Assembly: GCA_000708835.1 (NCBI GenBank)
Contig: DF237196.1
Span: forward strand, 1 to 64,000
DNA: 64,000 bases
Direction of reading: 5' to 3'
Source of the DNA: Klebsormidium nitens
Lineage: Eukaryota; Streptophyta; Klebsormidiophyceae; Klebsormidiales; Klebsormidiaceae
Position 1 is the first letter of the stretch. Each line of letters starts with the position of its first letter. The position numbers were made by a program, and so were the translations under genes. Below the pieces are notes generated by a model that was not told where the DNA came from, ran no database searches, and saw nothing but the letters and a program-made list of their open reading frames with translations. Shown in pieces: positions 1-9,810 of this stretch.

Positions 1-174
1 TAGGCTCAGTCTGTAGAGTGAAGTGAGACTATAGACTTGAGCAGGAGGAACATGATCGATATCATAATCAGAAAAGCATGAAGGAAGGAAGAAGGCGCCT
101 TTGAGAGACGCTCGTGCCATTGTGTTGTTTGCAACATGTGATTGTCTACCAGATGCATTGATACAATCTAACAG

Positions 175-2545
175 GACGATCGGACATTTGCCTCGGCCAT
201 CCAGGCATTCAACCGGCTTGCGGCGCGGGAAATCCGCCACGTGTGCTCGAAGGTCGAGTGTAGTGGTCTCTACACGTCAGAGGTATTGGCAGCGCGTCGC
301 GAGGCGGAGGCGGTTGGCGAGGTCTGGAAGCCGGGGCCGAGGGAGGGGGCGTTTGACGACCTGCGCACCCATGCCTTTACTTGCGACAAGGTCGTGGTCG
401 GGGACGGGACGATCTTTGCAAACGCGAGCGCCATGAAGGACCGCTCTGAGCGGCAAATCAAGGGGATCACGCAGCCCAGCTCCCAAGCCCCCAAGATAGC
501 AGGAGGCTTTACCCCCATGGGCCCCGGTTCGCAGAAGCCGTCGGACGCGCCCTGGCCGCGGGAAGGACGGGATTGCCCCTACACCTATCGGAATCACTTC
601 ATTGACGGCATTAGGGACTCGGTCCGGAGCCTTGCGTTCAGATGGGCAAACTTTCGGCGGATTCCGGGGAAGCGGGGGCAGGCCGGCAACGAGCCCTTGT
701 TAATTGAGGAGTTCTATACCATGCGCGAGGGCCTCCCCGCTAGCCTTAGAGCACTGGTAGATTTGGCAGCCTTCCCCCAGCCCCCCTGCCCAGCGAACTG
801 CGCCGCATGCGCGCGTGCACCCAGGAGGCCCTGGATGACGCCTTATCTCAAAGAGGGGCCTGTTCCTCCCACGGGCTACTGCCCTGGTCACTTCCATGAT
901 CTGGGCGCGTTGGTGCACAGCCTCCTCACCAAGGACTACAGCTGGATCTACTGCCGCATCCTTGGGCTTCAGCTCATGCGCCGCCTGCTCCTTGGAGGCC
1001 GGGCGCTAAACAGCATAGAGCTGGCATACCTTTGCAACGATGCGCCCATGATCGCTGCCGTCCTGGAGTTCCACTCTCCAATGCTGCCAGTTGTCCACGT
1101 GGCCGGCCAGGGTGGCAATATGAGGCAGTACGCCTTTCCCCCGGCTCTGCTCCCACTCATGCGCGATATCTACTGCACCAACTTGCTCGCCTTTGAGCCC
1201 TCTGCGAACTTGCGTCGAGCAACCACTCCGTCGCCTCTGCGATGCCTTGTCGAGGCCATGGACTTTATGTGGGGGTTCGAATTTATGGAAGCCAATGAAG
1301 AGACGGCTGATGGCAACGAGGAGGGCGACGAGGAGCGGGCGGCAAAAGAGGCTCGCCTTTGCGAGCGGGCCAAACTCCTGCTCGAGGAGTTGGAGGTGCG
1401 GGATCCCTCCTACTACGCGGACGGAACGCTGCGGCCCGCGTCCAGCGAGTACAGAGATCAGGTCGAGCGGCCGAGCGCCTACGGGTTCCATCCCTTGCTG
1501 TTCGAGCGGCCCCACTTTATCGACTGGGAGAACGCTGAAGGTCGTTCCAGCAAGGAGAAGCTGGAAAGGCATTGCGCGCTTCCGCAGAAGCCCCACACAA
1601 AGGGCCAGGTAAGAGTCAACCTTAGGGGCTCAGCCACTTCTATCTAGCATATAATCGATTGGAGCCTTTTCACTTGATTTACGGTATCGTGTCAACATGG
1701 TCCTTTGCGCTGCTCAACTGTCTTGTGACACTCCAATCAACCGAACGCCGGCGTTGATACAAATCATCTCGATTCATGCAGGTCGGCCTTTTTATCCTGG
1801 CGTGCACCCATCGCGCACCGCTTGGGTTTCACTATATGAAAGGAGCTGAGAGCGTCAGTGATTTTGGAACCGTGCTCGCCACGCGGAACTCCCTAGAGGC
1901 TCTCAAAGGGCTCACTGTGGTCGAAGACTGTGCATGTCAGCTCCAGGAATGGTTCTTGAACCGACTGCCGGTGTTGGCCAAGCACATGTTGTTTCTGGTC
2001 GACCGATTTCACTCAGGTACGCAACCTTCTTCAATTGAAGTCGGCTGCTCATTGAGAAGCAGCCTCCATGGTTTGCCCCCCTCTATTATTCTTGCTCTGT
2101 AATCCTTGCTGGCACGCTGCTCTAATTCCAAGGTCCAATATCACCTTAGATGCTCGTGCACTATTGCCGCCTTTCTTGTACTTTCCCAGCTGTACAGATA
2201 TCTAACACGCTCTTTCCGTTTCAATGTGCAACAGGGCCTGTTTCGGTCGCCGTTGGAAACGCGGCCAGGCGCTACAGCGTCCATACCTGCCCTCCAACGC
2301 TCTTCATAGACAGCTTTCCGGTCCACAAGGACACTGCAACGACGGCGTGCGAGGGTTTGAATGCTGGGCTGAAGGATTGCAAGCGCAGCCTTCAGCAGAT
2401 TACTAGGCTCGATGACTTCAAGGGTAGGGTGACGACCATTCTCGACATCAACTTTGAGAGGTCGAAGCTTGCAAAGTTTGTCGAGAATATTGATGCAGCA
2501 AACGGGTGGCTTCGTAGGAGAATAAGAGAACGGCAAGTCCTTTGA
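175..2545 (+). CDS. KDZ-like (Kyakuja-Dileera-Zisupton) transposase, 5' end outside window
   Basis: Three exons are visible: 175-1608, 1782-2016 and 2235-2545. Introns 1609-1781 (phase 0) and 2017-2234 (phase 1) are GT-AG and keep one frame to the TGA at 2543. The open frame reaches back to an acceptor ending at 174 with no ATG, so upstream exons lie left of the window. Exon 2 has the KDZ signature: a VEDCACQL block (Asp) followed by a FLVDRFHSG block (Asp-Arg-Phe-His). Exon 3 has a TACEGLNAGLK block, matching the usual Glu-containing helix. The long first exon has a Cys cluster (CPANCAACARAP) and an acidic stretch. Known of the family: cut-and-paste DNA transposases of fungi, algae and animals. 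Inferred: a possibly intact copy, since no stop falls inside the exons. A domesticated derivative is the alternative. Confidence 0.68.
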
Positions 2546-2963
2546 TAATACGAACAGAGTGTTCTAGATGACCCTTTCTGTACACACCCGTAGCTCAAGT
2601 CATACATGCCCTTACGGCGGCATCTTTGATACAGTGCACATGACATGTGGTTCACAGCACCGCAATGCACAGGCATCACACCATCACAGATCACACTTTG
2701 AAATTAATCCGTTTTGTATTTTTGATTTTGCTTTCTCTTTTTCACTGTGAATCAAGTGTGATGTCTGTGATCCTGTGATGCTCTTTCGTTTTTGCGCTTG
2801 TTTGTGGACTCGGTCATTTGGGGGGGGCATCACGGTTTTGTTTATAAGACTTTGAAGAAATGTGATGATGTGATAGATAGATATCAATCAATATCAATCA
2901 ATACATAGACTAAAGCTCTCCTCAAAACCCGCTACAGATGGAGGCACTTTGATAATAATGCTT
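2546..2963. other. Non-coding stretch with TGTGAT-rich imperfect inverted repeat
   Basis: No gene is seen between the transposase stop and the primase-helicase stop. About 2662-2695 is rich in ATCACA and about 2755-2785 in TGTGAT. The two form an imperfect inverted repeat of about 27 bp around an AT-rich centre, and a third TGTGATGATGTGAT cluster lies near 2860. Direct ATCAATCAATATCAATCAAT runs follow at 2883-2902. This could be one end, or a replication or regulatory region, of the adjacent mobile island. Confidence 0.4.
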
Positions 2964-5649
2964 TCAGTTCGCATCAACTTCCATACCTATATGCTTCAGA
3001 CCGCAGCCAGAACACGCACGATGCTCTTCTATCTTAGCCTCTTTTTCTATATCGGAATCGAAGCTAGTCATCCAAGAATAATCCTGGTCATTTGCATGTC
3101 CCAACGGTCGTTCCCATGTCGTCTCTTTCCAGAGAACTCCCTTTCCCTCTTGGAACATCTTCTCACTTCGCAATAGCTTGCAAATGTCGCCTTCTGGCAT
3201 GAACCACCACCCTCGAACCGTCTTCGCTCCTTGATCAAATGGCCCGTTGTTTGGCCTCCTCAAGTTTCGCGTCCCCGAACGCAGCTTGAACGTTTTGTGC
3301 AAGGCTCCGCAGAGCCCCGTTCTCGTCAGCCTAGCTTCGGTCGATTGGATGTTGTTCTCTCGAAGGAATGTCTCGTAAGTAGCCAAAATATCCTCGCTCG
3401 CGGCCCACGTCTCTCTTTTGGGATGGAAGCAACCATTCTCAAGGAGAGATTGTAGCATGGCTGCATAAGCGGGAATGGAATGCGCCCTCAGTGATTCTCC
3501 CCACAAAGTATGTGGTACCGCCTTTGCGTTCCATGACGAGATATCCCGAGATCGCAAGTACTGGAAGAATTGCCTTGCGGTGTCCACTTTCTCGAGCTCC
3601 TCCAACAATCGGCTGAAGTACTCAACATTTCCAAGCACTTCATTAGACGATTCAATTGCCGCATATCTACGATCATCAACCTCTCGTTTGATGGGCCAAT
3701 CTTCGTTTGTCGTGAACACGGAGTTGCAAAAGTCTTTTACTTGAATTGGATCAATCCCCTTTTTCTCGAGCATGTTGATTCCCTGCGTGATATGACTTTT
3801 CAAGCGATTGTTACTTTTGTAAGCACCCCCCCAGCTGGACACTTCGTCAAAAACGGTAAGCAGCTTGTTGGAAGAGATTGCGTTGAACTTACCAATGACC
3901 TTGTCCAGGTCGTTGCAGTAGAGATAGAGATCCTCGCCGATGATTAGTGTACCGATGAAATCCCATATAATCCCCTTTCCTGCACCCTGCTTCGACTTGA
4001 AAACAAGCGCCACTCCGATCTTCCTTCCAGGCCGTTGCACCAGATGCGCCAGCCAATTGAGGATGTACTCGGAGCTGGAATCATCACCGTTTGCCAAGAT
4101 ATGGCGTATATGCCAAAACAGCCGTGGCAATGCAGACTCGCATTCCTGCAACCCGTCTTGAAGGAGTGCAGGCACTTCGTTAGGATCAAAACAAAGCCCG
4201 TTGTATAGATTGTAGTGTCTTGATGGACACCCGTACAGATTGGGATCAAATACGATCGAATCAAACGTCCTTCGTTCAGGAGATTGGCGCCAGAATTGAC
4301 CCGCCGTCTTCGCAGGTAGGTGTGATAGTTGTAATACCTCACAACGCAAAGCAAAATCGGCGCCCAATCTCAGAATTGTGCCACTCGGCTTCATTTCTCC
4401 AACCATAGTCCGACGAAAGACGGTTTCGATATAGATTGGTTTTGGCACGCCAATCACGACGCCGCAATACGTATTGAGAACGGCCATGGTGATGTCGGTC
4501 AATTTTTTTGTTCCGGCTTTCTTGTCTTCTTTCGTTTTATTCTCTAGATCACCACATATGTACTTTTCACAATCATGTAACACTTTGCCGTTGTCCAGTC
4601 GCTCGGGGAGGCACTCAGGCCAATAATGCACTGCAAGAAGCGGCTTGGGTTTGTCAATGCAATTCGAGCTCAAACAGCGATAGAGTAGAAGAGCTCCATT
4701 GCTCAAAATGCAGAATTGGTTCGAAGTGTGCGACTCACCGTTGTAGCATTTTCGAGTTCCCACCGTTCTATATTCGAGTATGTGCCAACCGTTCTGGGTT
4801 ACTTTGCTTAATCCGCAAAATCGACTCTCATCACTCGGATCATTATTCTTCAAACCGTCTGCGATCACTTTCAGCGCGGATTGCAAACCGGGAACGCTTT
4901 CATGATTTTTCTTATCGTTCGTATTCGCAGAATCGAGGTTGAACGTGCTTTCAAGCGGCAAATTGGACTCTTTCTGGGCGGCTACTGCCCTGATTTGTTG
5001 TGATTCAGAGGCACGTACCCCTGAACGTGTGTTGCAAATATCTGCCAGCCAATCCGGCATAGCTCGTGCTACCGAATTCGCTCCATCCCCCTGATTGATC
5101 CAGGTGTATCTGCACAGCTTTCCGTCCGAATCCCGGTAATTCGAGGGAGGTGCGTAAGCAATTCCACCCCTTCCGCGAGCATCAATGCCAAACGTCTCTT
5201 CTCCTACTGAGAACCCCTGAAAGTTCGACGTGTTTGTGAGGGTTTTGCTCTGGTTAAGATCAAACCAATAATGGAAACCGCCTGAACCTGTGCGGGTCCG
5301 CAATGTATCCGGTTCACCATGCTCTGCAATCCACCGCTGCCATTGAATGATACCCGGCTCCTTGCCTTTGCTTTGCTTGACATCGACGTCAATGACGTAC
5401 AGCTTACTGACGCGCAATTCCGTTTGCATTTGGAATCCGAGACAACGCGGCATCGATCGTCTCCTCCCAGTGCTCTGGAGTCTTGATCATACCATATTTG
5501 AAGGGAAACTCGGTAACCTTCTTCCCCTTCTGCAAAGTGATCCGCACCGGCAAACCATAATATCCAAATCCTGCTTGGCGTTTGATCTCGTCTCCTATGC
5601 TTAGGCCCTGAGGACACTCGAATACACAAGGTCCGTGAATCGCGGCCAT
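2964..5649 (-). CDS. PrimPol / SF3 (DUF5906-like) primase-helicase, one frameshift near the N-terminus
   Basis: Single exon. The main frame runs from ATG 5453 to 2964 (829 residues). It has the archaeo-eukaryotic primase motifs in order: YVIDVDV (metal-binding DxD), GGFHYWF (the sxH motif) and FGIDARGRGG followed by APPSNY. The C-terminal half is an SF3-type helicase with Walker A KQGAGKG, Walker B LLTVFDE, the motif C block VFTTNED and then DDRRYAAIE. This is the layout of DUF5906/NrS-1-like primase-helicases of phages, algal viruses and related plasmids. The start of the PrimPol domain (RITLQKGKK, PFKYGM, IPNANGIA) lies in a different frame, from ATG 5649 to about 5410, where it meets a stop. 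A net one-base change separates the two. Role: priming and unwinding for replication of the element. All catalytic motifs lie in the main frame. Confidence 0.85.
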
Positions 5650-5756
5650 GTCGATTTTGTCTGATCCTAAGCATTGCACAGATTTTCTTTGTGGCTGTTT
5701 GAAACGCGTTTGACGTGGTTTTTTTTCTCGTCAGATTGCAGGCTTTTCGCCATACA
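5650..5756. promoter_or_regulatory. Shared intergenic region between primase-helicase and a divergent small gene
   Basis: The two reading frames start back to back, with ATGs at 5649 (minus) and 5757 (plus), 107 bp apart. The spacer has a T8 run at about 5719-5726. Such compact divergent spacing is typical of viral or plasmid genomes and unlike the host genes in this window. No certain TATA box is seen. Confidence 0.3.
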
Positions 5757-6077
5757 ATGAATCAAGCCAGCAGCAACCAGGTATCGATCGTTCCAGAATT
5801 TCATCCGAACGCAGAGTTGGATAAGACGGTAACGAACACGAAGGAAAGTTTCACCTTAAAGCACCCAAGCTGCCAATGCGCCACATGCATAGCAATACGA
5901 AGGTATCGCCGAACTCGACGAGACATTAGTAGAGCTCTCTCGGCACGGCACTATGCAAAGCATGCAGAGGAAATTAGTCTCGCCCGAGCTCTTTGTCGCT
6001 ATAAACAAGGGGTGCGACTTCACGCCAAAACCATGGACAGATTGAAAAAAGCCGGCTACGTTGTACAGGTCAAGTAG
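5757..6077 (+). CDS. Small basic Cys-containing protein of the mobile island
   Basis: An uninterrupted 106-codon frame from the first ATG (5757). I do not recognise it. It has a CQCATC cluster (three Cys in six residues) followed by a strongly basic helix (RRYRRTRR) and a second Arg/Lys-rich helix to the C-terminus, which suggests nucleic-acid binding. It is divergently placed next to the primase-helicase, and its stop slightly overlaps the end of the opposing frame (6056-6560). Inferred role: accessory DNA-binding or regulatory protein of the element. It may also be a chance frame. Confidence 0.4.
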   Translation: MNQASSNQVSIVPEFHPNAELDKTVTNTKESFTLKHPSCQCATCIAIRRYRRTRRDISRALSARHYAKHAEEISLARALCRYKQGVRLHAKTMDRLKKAGYVVQVK

Positions 6078-6410
6078 TTTTTACGTCTATGATTTTCACC
6101 ATATGGATACTTCAGCGGCGGTTTCCGAAAATCTAGCCAAAGAAACTCATCTAATGTCTTACAAGGGGCACTCGTGAATACTCCCTCTGGATCCTCGGGC
6201 GGGCTGTCAAGTCGTCGAAGGCTTGTGTACATCGCTGTGTTAAAGACGCGGCCGTCCAGCCTGGAGGCACTCGGTCCCTCAAGGCTTCTGGTCGCCATGT
6301 CGTTGGCGTCAAATTTGAGCGAATGGGAAGCACCCAAGGCCACCGCATAGTGTTTGCGCAGCAGAAGACCGTGCGAGATGAGGGTGGTGCCGGAGAAGTT
6401 GAAAGATGCC
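6056..6410 (-). CDS. Hypothetical protein, probable last exon
   Basis: A frame closing at 6056. A good acceptor (pyrimidine-rich, TTTCTGCAG) lies at about 6420 on the minus strand. The protein after it looks coding (FSGTTLISHG, LDGRVFNTAMYTSLRRLDSPPEDPEG, WLDFRKPPLKYPYG). I do not recognise a family. The frame stays open upstream to 6619, but that part overlaps the start of the plus-strand XPA-like gene and is less protein-like. GC content is visibly higher than in neighbouring island genes, so it may be a captured host exon. Confidence 0.35.
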
Positions 6411-6482
6411 GTCTTCCTGCAGAAACAACCCAATGACACACTTATTTTAGCTTGGTGCGTCTGAAACGGTCCCTCTTTTTTA

Positions 6483-7079
6483 ATGATGGGTATGAGAAAG
6501 CCCAAGTTAAACCAACCTAGCATGGCGGCGAACGAGCAATTTGCTTCCGTTCTGAGCATCGTAAGCGAAAATGGGCTGCTTGCTCTCCGCGACATAGCAG
6601 CTTCTGCATCAACCTGCAAAGATACTCAAGTTGCTGTTGGAAGCTTAATGCACGAGTATCCGGTTCCATTCAACGGAGCGCCTGGCCCGCAAAGATGCCT
6701 GATAGGACCTTGTTGGCGGCGTTGTTCGATATGCCACGACCGGTATACTAATTTGCAATGGCCCACGCCTCCGCATGACGGGCTCACGATTTGTAACTTC
6801 TGTTTCTTTAAGAAGCTTCACAAGCTCGGGTATATACCAACGATGGAGGCTCGACGAAAGTATCGTGTGAAAGATCTTTCTGGGCTCCAATGGATTCCAG
6901 ATCCTTGGCCGGCATTACATCGGACCCGGTACTATAAGGAATCCGACGTACGCGTCTTAGCTATCCGGGAGCAGGGTGGTCCAAAGCGCTTTCAAAAAGC
7001 TCAGGAGGCTTGGCATACGAGAGATATCATGCGGCGAAAGAAGAATTCCGTCAATAAACCCAATCTTACTTGGCCATGA
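6483..7079 (+). CDS. XPA-like zinc-finger protein
   Basis: Single exon, 198 codons from ATG 6483. Residues about 77-110 contain CSIC and, after about 20 residues, CNFC: a C-x2-C...C-x2-C zinc site. The segment after it reads YIPTMEARRKYRVKDL, then RYYKESDVRVLAIREQGGP and a basic tail. This order (zinc module, T-x-A-x3-Y-x-x-x-D-L segment, then a YY/LY-x-x-x-x-V-R helix with a GGP/WG turn) resembles the DNA-binding core of XPA, the nucleotide-excision-repair damage verifier. Known XPA binds DNA junctions and RPA. Inferred here: a DNA-junction-binding accessory of the mobile element. The resemblance is by motif order only; an unrelated zinc ribbon is the alternative. Confidence 0.5.
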   Translation: MMGMRKPKLNQPSMAANEQFASVLSIVSENGLLALRDIAASASTCKDTQVAVGSLMHEYPVPFNGAPGPQRCLIGPCWRRCSICHDRYTNLQWPTPPHDGLTICNFCFFKKLHKLGYIPTMEARRKYRVKDLSGLQWIPDPWPALHRTRYYKESDVRVLAIREQGGPKRFQKAQEAWHTRDIMRRKKNSVNKPNLTWP

Positions 7080-7346
7080 TACGGCGCCTCTCCACCTGGC
7101 GCGATCGTGCACACCCGCCGGCACGTGGTAATTGAGTAACGCACCCGCGCCGTGGTAAGAGTCCCTCTCTCGCTCTCCAGCTGCCATGGACAGCCGCACG
7201 GTGAGAGCGGCGGATCAACGGACCTCGGGGCACAAAAGTGGTTTGCCTCGGTAAGATACGCCGTGTATAGCAACCAAGTCTGTTAACACCTCGCCCACCA
7301 CTCCGGAGTAGCTCAAGTCTCGATGTCAAAAAGTGTACATTGAGAC
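7080..7346. other. Intergenic stretch inside the mobile island
   Basis: About 270 bp between two converging genes. It is GC-richer than its flanks in the first 150 bases. No gene is seen. A TGTACA motif lies at about 7334, one of several copies in the island (others near 8628, 9692, 9733, 9766 and 10446). Confidence 0.3.
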
Positions 7347-8411
7347 TTAAGCACCGAAGTTTATTCGTGATCCATCAGGTAGGTAATGTTTCTCGTAGGT
7401 GTTCATCTGGATCGAAGACGAATGAAGCATTTGTTTTGCGAGGTGGTCCCTTTCGGCAATGCTGGGCGCATCTTTAAACGTGTTTGAAATACAGATTTTC
7501 CGCAAAAGGCAGGATCCGACGTTCGCATCCGAGAATATTTTGGAGCAGAACTTTGTCAGGTAGTTTCGAGACATTGGTGCATCAGGCGTGCGCATTCTGC
7601 TGAGGAGAAAAGCCCTTGGAAACACTTCGAGACTTTCGCAAATGACATTGTTGGTACGAGTTGGCAGATCAATGGTTTTTGGGCCATAGGTTTTGACCGT
7701 TTTGTAATCCTTTAGTACGATTTGGAAACGGCCTTTTTCGTATTCGAACAGGTAATTACCAGTTCCGGCCATCAAGGCTCTTGCAGCAGGGTTTTGTCGT
7801 TCGTCAAAGCGAACGATTGGTAGCTCGCTGTAATCGTTTCTGACCGCTGGTGAATAGGTATAGAGACACAACACGAGGTGCCTGATTAGAGTAACCTTGT
7901 CCGAAACGGTCAGTTGTTCCGGCTTTTTCGGCAGAATATAACGGTTCACTCGCCGTTGCAGCTCCACGCGCCTCTCGTTGATCTGTTCGAGCGATCGCCA
8001 GTTTCTATACTCCGATGCCGAGAGAACCTGCGGCGGGGGTCTGGCTTTTTCCATCACTTCGCGAACCGTTTGGTACCGTTTGAAGTAGGTTTGATAGAGT
8101 TCAGAGTCTTGGTCGGATTTCAGTTCCTTTTTGACTATGACGAGAATGGGGGTTATGCATGTGGCCTGCATGCTCGGCTTGTCCTCATATGTGCTGGCCA
8201 AAAAGCCGATTATCCGGTTCGTATTCTTGAGCCACTCGAAACTCGACATATCAGCGTTTGAACCGTTTAGACCCCTATATAGACGCATAATGTGACCGCA
8301 ATATTGATTCACGGTTACCGGTTTTCGGCTGCCATCGTCGAAAACCCCTTGAAGAAGCTTTTCCATTCTTGGTGCGCTTATGGTGCGTGTCTCAGCCTGA
8401 GGAGCCTGCAT
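7347..8411 (-). CDS. Tyrosine recombinase / integrase
   Basis: Single exon. I start at the first ATG (8411), giving 354 residues; the frame is open a little further upstream without a Met. The C-terminal half has the tyrosine-recombinase active site in order: Arg in YSPAVRNDY, Lys in LKDYKTVKTYG, Arg in CLLRKICIS (the usual HxxR with Leu in place of His), His in KQMLHSSS, and the nucleophile Tyr in MNTYEKHYL. The N-terminal half would be the core-binding domain. Known: such enzymes integrate phages, virophages, Polinton-like viruses and Crypton elements. Next to a PrimPol-helicase it marks this region as an integrating replicon. No stop or frameshift is seen. Confidence 0.78.
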   Translation of the reverse strand: MQAPQAETRTISAPRMEKLLQGVFDDGSRKPVTVNQYCGHIMRLYRGLNGSNADMSSFEWLKNTNRIIGFLASTYEDKPSMQATCITPILVIVKKELKSDQDSELYQTYFKRYQTVREVMEKARPPPQVLSASEYRNWRSLEQINERRVELQRRVNRYILPKKPEQLTVSDKVTLIRHLVLCLYTYSPAVRNDYSELPIVRFDERQNPAARALMAGTGNYLFEYEKGRFQIVLKDYKTVKTYGPKTIDLPTRTNNVICESLEVFPRAFLLSRMRTPDAPMSRNYLTKFCSKIFSDANVGSCLLRKICISNTFKDAPSIAERDHLAKQMLHSSSIQMNTYEKHYLPDGSRINFGA

Positions 8412-8680
8412 ACTTGTCTTATCTAGGTTATCTAGATAAAAAATCTGACCAGCAAACGTGTCTCTCTTTTGTGGATATGTGAATATCGGTGTTTGTATTT
8501 TTTGCAAAAGCTTTATCGTGTAGGAGCTTTTGTAAAATATCTGACAAAAGAGCGGTCTTACAGGCCCTTTTCATAGGAACTTTTGTTACAAAAGTGATTA
8601 TGAGCCAGATAACATGAACATGGGTGTACATTTTTCGTGAAATGGGCGTCTTTGCTATTCATAATATCTAAAAGGGGCAA

Positions 8681-9202
8681 TCATGCATCGTCGCTTGAAT
8701 AACGTCGTTTTCCAGGATTCACGAGCGCCTCTAATTCAAGAATTGGGGCATTTTCCTCCCCCCAATCATACCCGACGTCAGCAGGTGACCTGCAGTCTAA
8801 TTCGTATGCGAAATCATCCATGGACGCCTCGCTTCTTTTCTTATGTTTTCTGATATGTAACTGCCGCAGCCGTCGGGCATCTCTTCTCGCCCTGTCAGCA
8901 CGCTTTAAAGCGGCTCCCCAGCCAACGTGAACAATGTACGGATTCACGTTGCTTTTGTCCCAGTACGCATGAAAGCCCTCAGCGACCAGAGACCTGACAA
9001 CCATTCGAGTGATGTGCTTAAGAGAAAACGGCTTGAGCAGAGCCCTTAAGCCCGCCAAAACTCCTATATCGAGAGTGGTGCTCAACAGACCCTGCTCTTG
9101 ATAGCACCAAACGATAATAGACTTTGCCGAATGCAACACGTGTCTATCCATCTCCAGGATAGCAGATCGCTCTCTCGGTTGAAAGCCAAGGATCACGTTC
9201 AT
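8681..9202 (-). CDS. Hypothetical protein of the mobile island
   Basis: Single exon, 173 codons from a real ATG at 9202. I do not recognise it. It has a mixed hydrophobic N-terminal half (SIIVWCYQEQGLL, DIGVLAGLRALLKPFS), an aromatic segment (YWDKSNVNPYIVHVGWG), then a long Arg-rich helix (KRADRARRDARRLRQ) and an acidic C-terminus ending KRRYSSDDA. It runs in the same direction as the recombinase, about 270 bp upstream of it. The basic helix suggests DNA or RNA contact. Confidence 0.5.
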   Translation of the reverse strand: MNVILGFQPRERSAILEMDRHVLHSAKSIIVWCYQEQGLLSTTLDIGVLAGLRALLKPFSLKHITRMVVRSLVAEGFHAYWDKSNVNPYIVHVGWGAALKRADRARRDARRLRQLHIRKHKKRSEASMDDFAYELDCRSPADVGYDWGEENAPILELEALVNPGKRRYSSDDA

Positions 9203-9289
9203 GTCTTGCCGCTAATAATATCAATACAACAAATTCCAAGACGACTTAAACGGCTTGACCGTAATAGAGGGATTAAAATGAGCATCGTC

Positions 9290-9689
9290 CTAGTCGGCTC
9301 CTACGTGACATCGCTTGAAAGCCTTTGACCTTCGAAACCTTTTCTCCAGCTGGTCGTCAATCCATATGTCGCGAGCTTCATCAAGCGCCTTCCTTCTTCC
9401 CTTGAGCTCGTTCTCATAATCCCGCAACTCTCAGCAAGTAAACTGCGTAATCACTAACAATGGCTATCTCCACGTTGAGCCAAGCCTTCCAGAGCATGCC
9501 TCCAGCCTTTTGAGCGACTAGGCCAGGCTTGAAACGTTCATCATTGAGGGGCCCGAACAGCTCTGTTGCATAGTGACCGATGGTTGCCTCTCTGTAGCAG
9601 CCATGGTGCCGTTTGAAAACCTCCAGATGGCCTGTGATTTTCCCCTGCAAAAGAAGCAAACTTTGAAAGGCTAGATTGAGATTGAACAT
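9290..9689 (-). pseudogene. Hypothetical island gene with a frameshift
   Basis: Translation from ATG 9689 gives 91 residues (GKITGHLEVFKRHHG, KAGGMLWKAWLNVEIAIVSDY) and stops at 9414. At about 9420-9430 coding character passes to another frame, which continues ELRDYENELKGRRKALDEA and ends at the TAG at 9290. The two halves look like one protein broken by a small indel. Family unknown. It is probably the outermost gene of the island. Confidence 0.4.
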
Positions 9690-9810
9690 TGATGTACACT
9701 AATTATGCACGAGTTGATTTGAATATTGATCGATGTACACTTTGCGGCCTGGAGTAATTGTAAATGTACACCTTTCGAACTTTGAACCACTTGAAAAGTT
9801 AGATGACGAA

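Noticed and set aside
1006-1596. 196-codon minus-strand frame
   Set aside because: Lies opposite the KDZ-like exon whose frame has family motifs.
5715-5756. Extension of the small island ORF upstream of 5757
   Set aside because: The frame is open to a GTG at 5715 but has no ATG; a eukaryotic start at 5757 is more likely.
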